In this document: piece after piece, positions 9,339 to 19,200 of the stretch | How positions within the stretch are numbered: the stretch's first letter is position 1 | How the letters are laid out: every line of letters begins with the position of its first letter | Source: Cecembia calidifontis | GTDB lineage: Bacteria; Bacteroidota; Bacteroidia; Cytophagales; Cyclobacteriaceae | Length of the DNA: 64,000 nucleotides | Direction: 5' to 3' | Assembly: GCF_004216715.1 (NCBI RefSeq) | Contig: NZ_SGXG01000001.1 | Span: forward strand, 2,898,501-2,962,500 | Program-made: the position numbers and the translations under genes | The notes under the pieces: generated by a model | What the model was told of the DNA's origin: nothing | What the model saw: only the letters and a program-made list of their open reading frames with translations | Database searches by the model: none

Positions 9339-10088
9339 TTAAACAGGATTTGTTTTAAAAACTTTCAGGAATTTCATTTTAAAATACTGATTCACACAAG
9401 TGTAAATAAAAATCGGTCCGTAATAGATATACCTTTTCCATAATCTTTTTGGGTTACTTAAAAGTCTTCCAAACCATTCAAGTTTGAGACTAATGAGTAT
9501 TTTTGATGGTCTTTTTACAGTTCCTGCATAAAAGTCAAAAACAGCCCCTATTGAGCAAATTAGTTTTGTATTCAATTTATGTTTATTTTGATTTACCCAC
9601 TTTTCTTGTTTTGGGGCAGTCATGCCTACAAATACTATGTCTGGATTAAATGAATTGATTTTATCAGCTATGACTTCATTGTCTTGTTCAGAAAGTTGAC
9701 TTTTAAAAGGAGGAGAATAAGTTTCAACTACAATATCTGGATATTCATATTCAAGATTTTTAGTGATTTTTTCTAATACAGCATTAGTTGATCCCAGGTA
9801 AAAACATTTTAATTTCTCTTTGTTACTCTTTTCAAGTAGGTGTTTATGTAAATCAAACCCTGAAATTTTCTTTACCCTGTTATTAAACAAAAAAGAACTC
9901 ATCAAAACTATTCCTTCGCCGTCTGGAATTAGAAAATCTGAATTTAACAGTGAATTTTTAAATTCTTCATCTTCTTCCGCAACACAAAACGAATATTGGT
10001 TGATAGTATTTATAACTACCTTTTTTGATAAAGAGATTCTGTCTAAATCGTCAGAATAAATTTGGTAATCGAAAAAATTAACTTTCAT
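9339..10088 (-). CDS. WecG/TagA/CpsF-family glycosyltransferase
   Basis: This 249-residue protein belongs to the family that adds the second sugar (such as N-acetylmannosamine or its uronate) to an undecaprenyl-linked sugar. Characteristic segments are visible: INQYSFCVAEED near residue 30, FLIPDGEGIV near 50, KCFYLGST, VGMTAPKQEKW and GAVFDFYAGTVKRP. It most likely works after the sugar transferase at 6464-7153, though housekeeping genes separate the two and it lies on the other strand. The acceptor and donor sugars cannot be told from sequence. Confidence 0.9.
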   Translation of the reverse strand: MKVNFFDYQIYSDDLDRISLSKKVVINTINQYSFCVAEEDEEFKNSLLNSDFLIPDGEGIVLMSSFLFNNRVKKISGFDLHKHLLEKSNKEKLKCFYLGSTNAVLEKITKNLEYEYPDIVVETYSPPFKSQLSEQDNEVIADKINSFNPDIVFVGMTAPKQEKWVNQNKHKLNTKLICSIGAVFDFYAGTVKRPSKILISLKLEWFGRLLSNPKRLWKRYIYYGPIFIYTCVNQYFKMKFLKVFKTNPV

Positions 10089-10313
10089 GATTCAATTTAG
10101 TTTTAATTAATTTTTAACCTACTTGAAGTTTTGTTGTGAAATTTAATCAACTGCAACTTTGGTCAGCTAAGAGGAAAAACTCCTTATTTCAAATTTGTTG
10201 TTGATTATAAATCACAAATAAATTATTTTGAAATACAAATATAAGTATTTGTAAATAAAAACCACGAATTTGCAGATTAAATTTTTTCTTATTTTCTTTG
10301 AAATAAAAAGATA

Positions 10314-11432
10314 ATGAAACTAGTTAAAATCAATAAATTTTATTTGCTGGGTGTTTTTTTACTGACCATCCTGGGTTGTAGTAAAGAAGATGATCCAGAT
10401 CCAATTCCCCAACCGGTTGAGATTGTATCTTGGTCAAAGTCAGAGTTTGTCGATCAGGGGCTTGCAAATACAAAATTGTTTGGGACCGTTTTAAAGGCTG
10501 TATCAGGAAATGCCTTTTTCAATCCATTAAATCTTACAAGCGCTAACTTTCCAATAAGTTTCCAGCAGTTTCAATCCAGGATCGGGAGATACAAACTTCC
10601 TATTTCGGAGAAGGCTTTTATTACAAGGACTGAAAGAGAAGTTTTTGTTTTTAATCCTTCAAATTTGAATCTTGAAAATGCCATCAAACTAAATATGGTT
10701 GATATTGATCCGGAATTCCTTTTTTTTGAAGACATTCCATTGTGGGAAGGAGAGGCTTTTGGATTATTACCGTCAGGTACAGCATTTATTCCCTACAGAT
10801 CCTTGTCAAATGGTTTAGCTGTTAATACCCCCAGTTTTTTGTTGATAAAAACAGATCTGGAAAATGATAGGGTGGTAATCAGGAGTACTCAGGTCATAAA
10901 AGAAAATTTAATAGATTATTATGTGAATTGTGAAAAAATTGAATCTCATTATGATAATTTTTACATTCAGTTAGATTTTTACAAATATAAATTTGATACC
11001 AATGGAAATTTTTCAAGAATTTCTGAAAACAAAGGAAGGATTTTTAAATATCAGGAAGGATTGATGTCTATTGAAATAGATAGTAGGACAGGCAACATAG
11101 TTGCGAGGACATCAGATCGAAATGGAACTAATTGGTCTGTCATAGGTACCGTTGAATATAATCAGTTACTTTCACTATTGGATTTTACTGAAATTGATGG
11201 AAAAGTAATTGGATTCTTTGGGAATGAGATTTTTCAATTGACCATTGGAGGCGGTACAATAAGAAGGATTGAATTAGAAAACAAGGGGTTATCAGGTAGG
11301 ATAAATGCAATTACAGAATTGCCTAACAATGAAATTTTAATTTCAACATCTTGTAATTCCCCAGCTGGAGGATGTGGAGCCTATACCAAATCAAAAGCAG
11401 ATTTCTTCAAAGAAAAGCAAATACAAAATTAA
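10314..11432 (+). CDS. Lipoprotein of unknown function
   Basis: The 372-residue protein begins with a lipoprotein signal peptide whose lipobox is LTILGC (Cys about residue 22). An acidic, proline-containing linker (SKEDDPDPIPQP) follows, typical of surface or periplasmic Bacteroidota lipoproteins. The rest is rich in predicted beta strands, with repeated segments such as GKVIGFFGNEIFQL and ITELPNNEILIST that would suit a beta-propeller. The C-terminal region has a cysteine-containing loop (SCNSPAGGCGAY). I do not recognise a family. It has its own terminator and no operon partner. Confidence 0.75.
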   Translation: MKLVKINKFYLLGVFLLTILGCSKEDDPDPIPQPVEIVSWSKSEFVDQGLANTKLFGTVLKAVSGNAFFNPLNLTSANFPISFQQFQSRIGRYKLPISEKAFITRTEREVFVFNPSNLNLENAIKLNMVDIDPEFLFFEDIPLWEGEAFGLLPSGTAFIPYRSLSNGLAVNTPSFLLIKTDLENDRVVIRSTQVIKENLIDYYVNCEKIESHYDNFYIQLDFYKYKFDTNGNFSRISENKGRIFKYQEGLMSIEIDSRTGNIVARTSDRNGTNWSVIGTVEYNQLLSLLDFTEIDGKVIGFFGNEIFQLTIGGGTIRRIELENKGLSGRINAITELPNNEILISTSCNSPAGGCGAYTKSKADFFKEKQIQN

Positions 11433-11482
11433 AATAAATTTATCGGAAAGTTCGATTAAATTTTTCAAATAAAAGTTGATTT

Positions 11483-11516
11483 AAGGCCGATTAGATATAA
11501 TCGGCCTTATTTTTTA
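11483..11516 (+). terminator. Terminator after the unknown lipoprotein gene
   Basis: A perfect 11-bp stem (11483-11493 with 11498-11508) has a GATA loop and is followed by an AT-rich T-run. Confidence 0.85.
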
Positions 11517-11654
11517 GTCTTAAGCTGGGATTCTGATTACTTCTTTACTATTAATCTTAACTAATTTTAACATTGTATTTTTGTAATTCTTTTATTGGAT
11601 AGATAGATGTAGATTTCATTCTATCTTTGGTGGATAAATTTAATTGCTAAAATT

Positions 11655-12683
11655 ATGTCAGAAAAAAGAACAGAAATAAGTGAAATAGGCGAATTTGGTC
11701 TTATTGACCATATCCATAAGCAAATAAAAATAAAAAACTCTTGCACGCTAAAGGGAATTGGAGATGATGCAGCTGTTATCTCGGCCGGTGATCATGTGAA
11801 AGTTATCACTACAGATCTTTTATTGGAAGGCGTTCATTTCGACCTTTCATATGCTCCCTTGACACATGTTGGCTTTAAGGCAGTCGCTGTCAATATTTCT
11901 GATGTGGCAGCGATGAATGCTATTCCTAAACAAATCACGGTTAGTATGGCTCTTTCTAACAGATTTTCAGTGGAAGCTGTAGATGCTATCTATGCAGGAA
12001 TTAACGCTGCTGCAGAACATTATGGGGTGGATGTGGTAGGTGGTGATACTACTGCTTCAAGATCCGGATTGATTCTGTCTGTCACGGCAATAGGAGAGGC
12101 CAAAAAAGAAGAAGTGGTATATCGTTCTGGAGCGAAAGAACATGATATTGTCTGCGTGACAGGAGACTTGGGAGGGGCTCTGGTCGGACTGCAGGTCCTT
12201 GAAAGAGAGAAGCAGGTTTTCTTGTCCAATCCCGATATGAAACCTGAATTGGAAAAATACCAAATAGTTACAGCCAGACAATTGAGGCCCGAAGCAAGAA
12301 TGGATATCATCCACGAACTCAGGGAATTTGGAGTTATTCCCACCAGTATGATGGACATCTCTGATGGTTTGGCTTCAGAATTGTTCCATATTTGTAAAGC
12401 TTCGAATGTGGGTGTGACAATCTATGAGGATAAACTACCTATTGACAAACAGACTTTTGATACCGCAGTCGAATTTGGATTAGACCCTATTACCTGTGTG
12501 CTGAATGGGGGAGAAGATTATGAGCTTTTATTTACTATTGACCAGAAGGATTTCAAGAAGCTTGAGAAACATCCGGACATCCATTTCATTGGACACATTA
12601 CTAAAGCCGAAGATGGTAAGCTTTTAGTCACCAAAAGTGGAACGGTTGCCCAATTAAAAGCACAAGGCTGGAAGCATTTTTAG
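11655..12683 (+). CDS. thiL: Thiamine-monophosphate kinase
   Basis: ThiL phosphorylates thiamine monophosphate to the active cofactor thiamine diphosphate. The 342-residue protein carries the PurM-like fold signatures KGIGDDAAVI, LEGVHFDLSYAP, NISDVAAMNA, VGGDTTAS, VTGDLGGALVG, MDISDGLASE and the C-terminal NGGEDYELLFTI. No thi operon or TPP riboswitch leader is visible upstream, where the 220-base spacer holds only a lone TATTTTTG box at 11576-11583. A terminator follows the stop codon directly. Confidence 0.96.
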   Translation: MSEKRTEISEIGEFGLIDHIHKQIKIKNSCTLKGIGDDAAVISAGDHVKVITTDLLLEGVHFDLSYAPLTHVGFKAVAVNISDVAAMNAIPKQITVSMALSNRFSVEAVDAIYAGINAAAEHYGVDVVGGDTTASRSGLILSVTAIGEAKKEEVVYRSGAKEHDIVCVTGDLGGALVGLQVLEREKQVFLSNPDMKPELEKYQIVTARQLRPEARMDIIHELREFGVIPTSMMDISDGLASELFHICKASNVGVTIYEDKLPIDKQTFDTAVEFGLDPITCVLNGGEDYELLFTIDQKDFKKLEKHPDIHFIGHITKAEDGKLLVTKSGTVAQLKAQGWKHF

Positions 12684-12718
12684 CAATCCACCCAAAAGTG
12701 GATTGTATTTTTTTTCTA
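12684..12718 (+). terminator. Terminator after thiL
   Basis: An 8-bp stem (12684-12691 with 12698-12705) has a CCAAAA loop, followed by a run of T residues. It begins one base after the thiL stop codon. Confidence 0.75.
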
Positions 12719-12749
12719 TGTTTTATATTTTTAGGTAAAGTTTGTTTTT

Positions 12750-13433
12750 ATGATGGATTTTTCTACTTCAGCTACTTCTTTGCCATTGGAAGTTACGGTG
12801 GATGACCGGGAGCCTCATGGATTATTTTTGGAGTTTGAAAAAAGAGGAAATCTAATTCTTACCAAAAAGAGGCTTTTTGTTGGCGATATTCTTTTTGATA
12901 ATGAACTATTGGTGGAAAGAAAAACAGTATTGGATTTTTGTCAATCCTTGAAAGATGGGCGGCTGTTTGATCAGTTAATAAAAATGTCAAATACTCGAAC
13001 GGGTGCTGTTTTAATAATTGAAGGAAATGAAGAGGAATTTGAAAAAACAGAGGTAAGACCAGAAGCAATTCAAGGTGCTATTGCCTCTGTTTCTTTAAGA
13101 TTCAAGGTACCGGTGTTAAGATCCAAAGATATCCCCCAGACCGTGGACATATTACTTCAATGTTACAGGCAAATGGATCAAGTGAATGCTGTTCCAATTC
13201 CAAAGATTTGGAGAAAAATCAAGAGAAAAGGGCATTCCTTTGATCCCGTATTCGTCCAAAAATTAAAGGTTTTGGCTTCCTTTCCGGGATTAGGATTTGA
13301 TAAATCTTTAGCCCTAATCCAAAAATTCCATACCCTCGAAAAATTGTTTAAAACTTCAAAAGAAGAGTTTTTATCTGTCAAAGGGATAGGTCAAAAAACC
13401 AGGGACGAGTTTGACAGAATATTAAGGGACTAA
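12750..13433 (+). CDS. XPF/ERCC4-type structure-specific nuclease with C-terminal helix-hairpin-helix domain
   Basis: The 227-residue protein starts with an ERCC4 nuclease domain. VDDREPHG lies at residues 17-24, and the catalytic GDx(n)ERKx3D signature is complete as GDILFDNELLVERKTVLDF at about 45-63, followed by SLKDGRLFDQL. The last 55 residues look like a tandem helix-hairpin-helix unit (FPGLGFDKSLALIQ and SVKGIGQKTRDEF), the DNA-binding and dimerisation module of XPF/Mus81/Hef. Members cut branched DNA such as flaps, forks and crossovers, usually as dimers. The helicase part of archaeal Hef is missing, so this resembles the short archaeal form. All key acidic and basic residues are present, so it should be active. 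This family is uncommon in bacteria. It lies between thiL and unrelated genes and shows no phage neighbours. Confidence 0.88.
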   Translation: MMDFSTSATSLPLEVTVDDREPHGLFLEFEKRGNLILTKKRLFVGDILFDNELLVERKTVLDFCQSLKDGRLFDQLIKMSNTRTGAVLIIEGNEEEFEKTEVRPEAIQGAIASVSLRFKVPVLRSKDIPQTVDILLQCYRQMDQVNAVPIPKIWRKIKRKGHSFDPVFVQKLKVLASFPGLGFDKSLALIQKFHTLEKLFKTSKEEFLSVKGIGQKTRDEFDRILRD

Positions 13434-13510
13434 CCAAAATAGTGAACGACCTTATCCTTTAAAAGTCAAATTTTGTTTTTAAATTGATTTATGTCAACTT
13501 GTACCAAAAC

Positions 13511-13888
13511 TTAATCCTCGGGATAAGGGACATAAACAAAGCTGGTGAATTCTTTGTCCATTACAAATAGACAGCAAAATTCATCAGGGTTTTTGTATGC
13601 CTTTTTGAAGTCTTCAACAAGCTCTTCTGCAATTAATTTTCTTTGAATAAACTCATCCAAATAGGTAATGTAATAATTCCAATCCAGATTTTTTTCATTT
13701 TTGCCAAGGAATAGCTGTCCAATAGGTTGTTCTTCTTTTGAAATGGGAAAAATCGGAAAATCTGAGAATTTCCTACTTCTGACCTGATATGAAGCTTCCT
13801 TAAGGATATCGGATACTTTTACAAAATCTTTGGTGATTGTTCCTAAATATTTTCCGGATAATTCAGGATCGTTGAAATCTGATATCAT
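13511..13888 (-). CDS. Conserved hypothetical protein next to rlmD
   Basis: This 125-residue soluble acidic protein has no signal peptide or membrane segment. I do not recognise a named domain. The start ATG at 13888 overlaps the stop of rlmD by four bases, so it is translationally coupled to rlmD and expressed with it. Visible features are an N-terminal segment DFNDPELSGKYLG and a C-terminal hydrophobic strand FTSFVYVPYPED. It converges on the XPF-like gene. Confidence 0.75.
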   Translation of the reverse strand: MISDFNDPELSGKYLGTITKDFVKVSDILKEASYQVRSRKFSDFPIFPISKEEQPIGQLFLGKNEKNLDWNYYITYLDEFIQRKLIAEELVEDFKKAYKNPDEFCCLFVMDKEFTSFVYVPYPED

Positions 13889-15291
13889 GATTTTAAAGTT
13901 AATCGAACAACATTCTCTACGTGATAGGTCTGGGGGAACATGTCCACAGGCTGGATTTTGTCTATGACGTATTTTTCCGCCAATAAGGCGATGTCTCTTG
14001 CCTGTGTAGCTGGGTTACAGCTTACATAGACAATTTTTGGAGCTTCCAGTCTCAGAAGCATCTTTACTACATCCTCATGCATTCCTGCTCTAGGTGGATC
14101 TGTAATGATTACATCTGGTTTTGGGTGGTTTTTCAAGAATTCAACTTTCAAAATGTCTTTCATGTCTCCTGCATAGAAGGAGGTATTGTCCAATCCGTTG
14201 ACTATTGAGTTTAACTTAGCGTCTTCTATCGCTGCCTCTACATATTCTATTCCTATGACAGCTTTTGCCTGCTTAGCTACAAAATTAGCAATGGTTCCTG
14301 TTCCGGTATATAAATCATATACAATCTCTTCTCCCTTCAAATCAGCAAATTCCCTGGCCACCCTGTAGAGTTCATAAGCTTGTTCAGAATTGGTCTGGTA
14401 AAAAGATTTTGGACCAATTCTGAATTTAAGATCTTCCATTTTTTCCTCAATGTAGTCTTTTCCATGATAGGTAATTACTTCTTGATCATGGAAAGTCTCA
14501 TTTTTCTTTAAGTTAATGATGTACAAAAGGGAGGTAATAGAAGGAAAATTAAGTTTCAAAAACTGCATAACCCGCTCGATGCCATCGCGATCATTTTCCC
14601 CAAATTGGACAATAACCATCGTTTCATCTGTGCTTGTTGTCCTTATTATAAGGTTTCTGAGCAGTCCAACTTGGTTTCTTAAATCATAAAAACTTAAGCC
14701 ATTTTCTAAAGCAAATTCCCTCAGCCTATTCCTTACCTCATTTGATATTCCTCCTTGCAGAAAACAGTTCTCAATATCGATGATTTTATCAAACATTTTG
14801 GGAATATGAAATCCCAAAGCATTTCTTTCAAAAGATTTCCCAGAATTGATCTCTTCTCTCGTCAGCCAGCGGTTATTAGAAAAAGTGAAATCAAGTTTAT
14901 TTCTGTAATATTGTGTATGGGAGGAACCGATTATAGGTAATACTTCGGGAATAGCTACCTTGGCTATTCTGGTAAATTGATCCAAGACCTGCTGTCTTTT
15001 GTAAGTTTTCTGCAACTCATAATTGATATGTTGCCACTTGCAGCCACCACAAGTTCCAAAGTGTGAGCAAAATGGTTCCACCCGCTCTTTGGAATATTCA
15101 TGAAAAGCAATGGCTTCACCTTCCATGAAAGAACTTTTGCCCTTCGTAATCCTGACATCTACTACATCCCCAGGAGCTACGTTATTGACAAAGACTACTT
15201 TACCTTCATGATGTGCCACGCATTTGCCTTCTGCCGCAATTCTTTCTATTTTGAGGTTAGTGACAACCTTATTTTTCATCTTTCTGGACAT
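13885..15291 (-). CDS. rlmD: 23S rRNA (uracil-C5)-methyltransferase RlmD (RumA family)
   Basis: The enzyme methylates C5 of a 23S rRNA uridine (U1939 in E. coli) using S-adenosylmethionine. An N-terminal TRAM RNA-binding domain (about residues 10-65) is followed by the four-cysteine [4Fe-4S] cluster CSHFGTCGGCKW. The methyltransferase core has KSFYQTNSEQ, YTGTGTIANF, DPPRAGM and the catalytic cysteine in YVSCNPATQARD. I start it at the ATG at 15291, because the frame extending to 15345 adds 18 residues unlike the family. Some family members act at other uridines, so the exact target is inferred. Confidence 0.93.
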   Translation of the reverse strand: MSRKMKNKVVTNLKIERIAAEGKCVAHHEGKVVFVNNVAPGDVVDVRITKGKSSFMEGEAIAFHEYSKERVEPFCSHFGTCGGCKWQHINYELQKTYKRQQVLDQFTRIAKVAIPEVLPIIGSSHTQYYRNKLDFTFSNNRWLTREEINSGKSFERNALGFHIPKMFDKIIDIENCFLQGGISNEVRNRLREFALENGLSFYDLRNQVGLLRNLIIRTTSTDETMVIVQFGENDRDGIERVMQFLKLNFPSITSLLYIINLKKNETFHDQEVITYHGKDYIEEKMEDLKFRIGPKSFYQTNSEQAYELYRVAREFADLKGEEIVYDLYTGTGTIANFVAKQAKAVIGIEYVEAAIEDAKLNSIVNGLDNTSFYAGDMKDILKVEFLKNHPKPDVIITDPPRAGMHEDVVKMLLRLEAPKIVYVSCNPATQARDIALLAEKYVIDKIQPVDMFPQTYHVENVVRLTLKS

Positions 15292-15460
15292 GGGCGCAAA
15301 ATTAAGTAAAAAATATTCTTTGTAGCCTGCTACTTGACAAAACATGAATACTACATTGGGATTTGCTTTGGATAGAAATAAAAATAGTCATAGAAAATTG
15401 ATGCGTATTTTAATTGATCACAACCATCTTTTTTATCTTTAACATTTAATCCGCAAATAG

Positions 15461-16273
15461 ATGAGTTTAAAAGATAAAGTTGTAATCGTGACAGGTGCCA
15501 CTTCTGGAATTGGTGAAGCTTGTGCATTTGCCTTCGGTAGGGAAGGGGCTAAAGTTGTAATTACGGGAAGGAATGAAGAAAAATTGTCCAATTCGGTAAA
15601 GAATCTGGAAAAAGGAGGAATTACCGTTTTGGGAATTTTAGCAGATGCCGCTTCTGAGTCTGATAATAAAAGAATGGCGGAACAAACGATCAGGCATTTT
15701 GGAAGGATTGATGTCCTTATTAACAATGCAGGAATTAGCATGCGCGCATTATTTGAAGATCTGGATTTAGAAGTATTTCATAAGGTTATGGATACCAATT
15801 TTTGGGGTACAGTTTATGCCACCAAGTTTTGTCTTCCTGAAATCCTTAAAAATAAGGGTTCTATCGTTGGAGTTTCTTCCATTAATGGTTACCGAGGTAC
15901 ACCCGCAAGAACGGCTTACACAGCAAGTAAATTTGCGATGAATGGATTTTTTGAATCCTTAAGGACGGAAGTTATGAAAAGAGGCGTCCATATCTTGGTG
16001 GCTAGCCCTGGGTTTACTGCTTCCAATATCAGGAACAATGCCCTAAGGGCAGATGGATCGGTTCAGGGGGAATCTCCAAGAGAGGAAGCCAAAATGATGA
16101 GCTCAGAAGAAGTAGCCAATGAAATTTTGAAAGCTACCCTAAAAAGAAAAAGAGACCTGGTACTTACAGGACAGGGCAAATTGGCTGTATTCCTTAATAA
16201 ATGGATTCCAGGAATAATGGACGGCATTGTTTACAATCACATGGCCAAAGAAAAGGATTCCCCATTTAAGTAA
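15461..16273 (+). CDS. Short-chain dehydrogenase/reductase (SDR family)
   Basis: This is a classical 270-residue NAD(P)-dependent oxidoreductase. The cofactor site is TGATSGIGEA (residues 11-20), with NNAG near 86, the catalytic Ser in GVSSING and the YTASK catalytic tyrosine/lysine pair near 158. The residue after the second strand is Arg in ITGRNEEK, which favours NADP(H). It resembles the DHRS7/ketosphinganine-reductase-like subgroup often found in Bacteroidota, but the substrate is unknown. The helicase gene starts only five bases after its stop codon, so both are likely cotranscribed; a functional link is not obvious. Confidence 0.88.
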   Translation: MSLKDKVVIVTGATSGIGEACAFAFGREGAKVVITGRNEEKLSNSVKNLEKGGITVLGILADAASESDNKRMAEQTIRHFGRIDVLINNAGISMRALFEDLDLEVFHKVMDTNFWGTVYATKFCLPEILKNKGSIVGVSSINGYRGTPARTAYTASKFAMNGFFESLRTEVMKRGVHILVASPGFTASNIRNNALRADGSVQGESPREEAKMMSSEEVANEILKATLKRKRDLVLTGQGKLAVFLNKWIPGIMDGIVYNHMAKEKDSPFK

Positions 16274-16278
16274 AGTAC

Positions 16279-19200
16279 ATGCTAAAGGATATCTTTCAGG
16301 TTTATTTAAACAGGTTAGTGGATTTGTCCAGCAGGAATAGGTCCTTATACCTTTCCAAACTGATACCTTCTCAGATGGTGGACCTGAATGAGTTTAACTT
16401 TTTGAACCATCAACCTGCTTTTTTTTACATTGAACAGCTACTTGGCAAAAAAAAGTCCATTCCTCTTCTTCCTCTTGCAGATGCAAGAGATGAAAATGTA
16501 AATATTGTTTCAAAAAAATTGGGCAGGATTCTTTCTCTAGCTGAAACTGCCGAATCTGAAACAGGAGAAAAAAGCCTCTTCATTGGCTGGCCTTTTGTGG
16601 AAGGTAAGTTGATCAATGGTCAGGTTGTTCGTGGACCTTTGATTTTTTTTCCGGTAGAATTGGTCAGACAGGCAGAAATATGGGAATTACATTTTTCAAA
16701 AACAGATCCGCCTTTTTTTAATAAGACTTTCTTTTTGGCCTATGCCCATGCCTACGGTACTGAACCTTTAAATTTTGAAGAAGAAAATCCGCTTGAAGGT
16801 TTTTCGGATGATACCGTTGGATTCTTAAATGATCTTTATCAGTATTTGAAAAAAGAATTGGTTGTCAATTTCAATTCTGAACTTTATGAAAATAGACTGA
16901 GAAATTTCCCTGAATCCTCCAAAAGTTTGGATGAAGAAAGGCTTGAGTTAGGAAAACTGAAACTGATGCCTGTTGCCGTATTGGGGCTTTTTTCGCAAAA
17001 GGCCAGTTTCTTGATTCAAGATTATGAATCACTTTTGAAAAGCAATGATTTTAATTCCCTGGATGATATTTTTTATCACCATTTTGCAAGGAGGGATGAT
17101 TTTCCGAATACGGTAAGAGAAGACCAATTATACAGTTGCTTTCCATTGGATGCCTATCAGGAACAAGTCCTTAAAGCGGTGAGATCCGGCATGTCGGTGG
17201 TTGTCGAAGGACCTCCCGGTACAGGAAAGTCCCAATTGATAAGTAACCTTGCACTTGATTATATATCCAGAGGGAAAAAAGTGCTCATTGTTTCCCAAAA
17301 AAGAGTGGCGATTGATGTGGTTTTCCAAAGACTTTCAGAAATTGGTTTTGGGGATTTTTTGGCTTTGGTACATGATTTTAGAGCAGATAAAAAAGCACTT
17401 TTTAAAAAAATCCAGCACCAAATAGACGCTATTGATAAATACGAAGAAACGAATAGGTCTATTGATTCTATTCAACTTGAGAGGCAGTTTTTCCAGTTGT
17501 CAAGGAGTATAGAAAATAACGCTGAATTTTTTGAGAATTATAAAAAGGCACTCTTTAATACAGAAGAGTGTGATTTGCCTGTAAAAGCCTTATACCTGGA
17601 GTCGAATTTTTCAGAGGAGCATTTTGATATGCGCCAATACTATAAAAAGTTAACATTCAATAAGGTGGATTCCTTCTTAAGAAATCTCAAAATTTATGGG
17701 ATTTATTACAAAAAATACCAAAGGAATGATTCATTTTGGCTGCATAGGATTAGTTTTAGTCTTTTCTCACCGCAAACTATCTCAAGGTTTCAAGAAACCT
17801 TTGATGAAATCGAAACCTTTAAGTCTGAAGTCATCACTAGTTTCGGTCAGTTCCGAAATTTTGACATTTCCTATCTTTTTACCTTATACGAAGAAAAGGA
17901 AAAATTGAAAGAATGCCTCCAACTCCTGAGTCAACCCGATACAATGGGAGCATTTTTGGGCCTATTGAAAGTTGATTTTTCAGTATTAGATCAAGATTGG
18001 CTGAATAAAAAAGTTGAAGCCATAAAGCTGATGCTTTCCGAATATGGAGTGGAATGGTTTTCAGCAGATGAAGAGGTGGAGACTAATTTAAAGTTGTCCC
18101 TTGAATTTCAACACAGAAACAGGGAGTTAATTAATGTTTTGCTTTGGCCATGGAAAAAGAAGAGGTTCCTGCCATTATTTGAAATTTTGGAGAAAAACGA
18201 ATTGTCCCTAGATGATCATGGAAATGACATACTCTTAAAAAGGCTGGAAAATAGATTAAATGTAAATCACCAATACACCTTGCTTTCTCAAAAATCCTGG
18301 TTGGAGCTTCCCAATAAACCTTTTGATTTTACCCAGTTTAATCATTTTTCAATTTCCCATCTCAATGCCATCAAAGCAAGGGAATTATTGGAGGAATTGG
18401 GTGATGATGGGAAATTTCTTCTGGATCAAGTTGTAGAAGGTAATGACTTTATTTCAAGACTTGGGTCTTTGCTTGAAAAATTGGATTGGTTGGAAACAAG
18501 ACAGCCATATTGGAGTTTATTGTTTTCAAAAGTTCAAATTCATCATTTGTTTTTGCAGGAATCTGGTAAGGAAATAGAAGATATAAAAGGAGAGCTAAAA
18601 TTGATTTTTGATGATCTTGTTGCTTTTGATACTTTAAGAGAACAGATACCCCATGAGGAAAAAGAATTGATAGAAAGAATATGGGACCATTATCCAGAAC
18701 ACAGTTTTGAATCAGTTAGCCAAAAGTTTTTAGCAGGCTTAAGGTTGGCATGGATCGAACATATCGAATTGAAATATCCTGTTCTGAGGGAAATCAGTAC
18801 CCCAAAATCGCTTCACAGCCAAGAGGAATTGATGTGGGCAGTGAAAGAAAAGTGGAAGCTTTCAAAATTTATTTCTGCTTTAAGAGTTCGGGAAAAAACA
18901 TTCAAAAATCTTGAATATAACAGGCTAGGAAACCGGTTGACTTACAGGGAGCTTAACCATCAGGTGAGTAAGAAAAAGAGGTTGTGGACTGTCAAAAAAG
19001 TCTTGGAGTCATTTGAAGAAGAGGTTTTTAAACTCTTGCCCTGTTGGTTGGCTTCCCCAGAAACAGTGTCCGCCCTTTTTCCATTGAAACAGTCATTTGA
19101 TTTGGTAATTTTTGATGAGTCTTCCCAATGTTTTGTGGAAAGAGGATTTCCTGCCATGTTAAGAGGAAAGCAAGTCGTCATCGCTGGGGATTCCCGGCAA

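Noticed and set aside
11530..11654. TPP riboswitch upstream of thiL
   Set aside because: No THI-box-like core or paired structure could be seen in the spacer.
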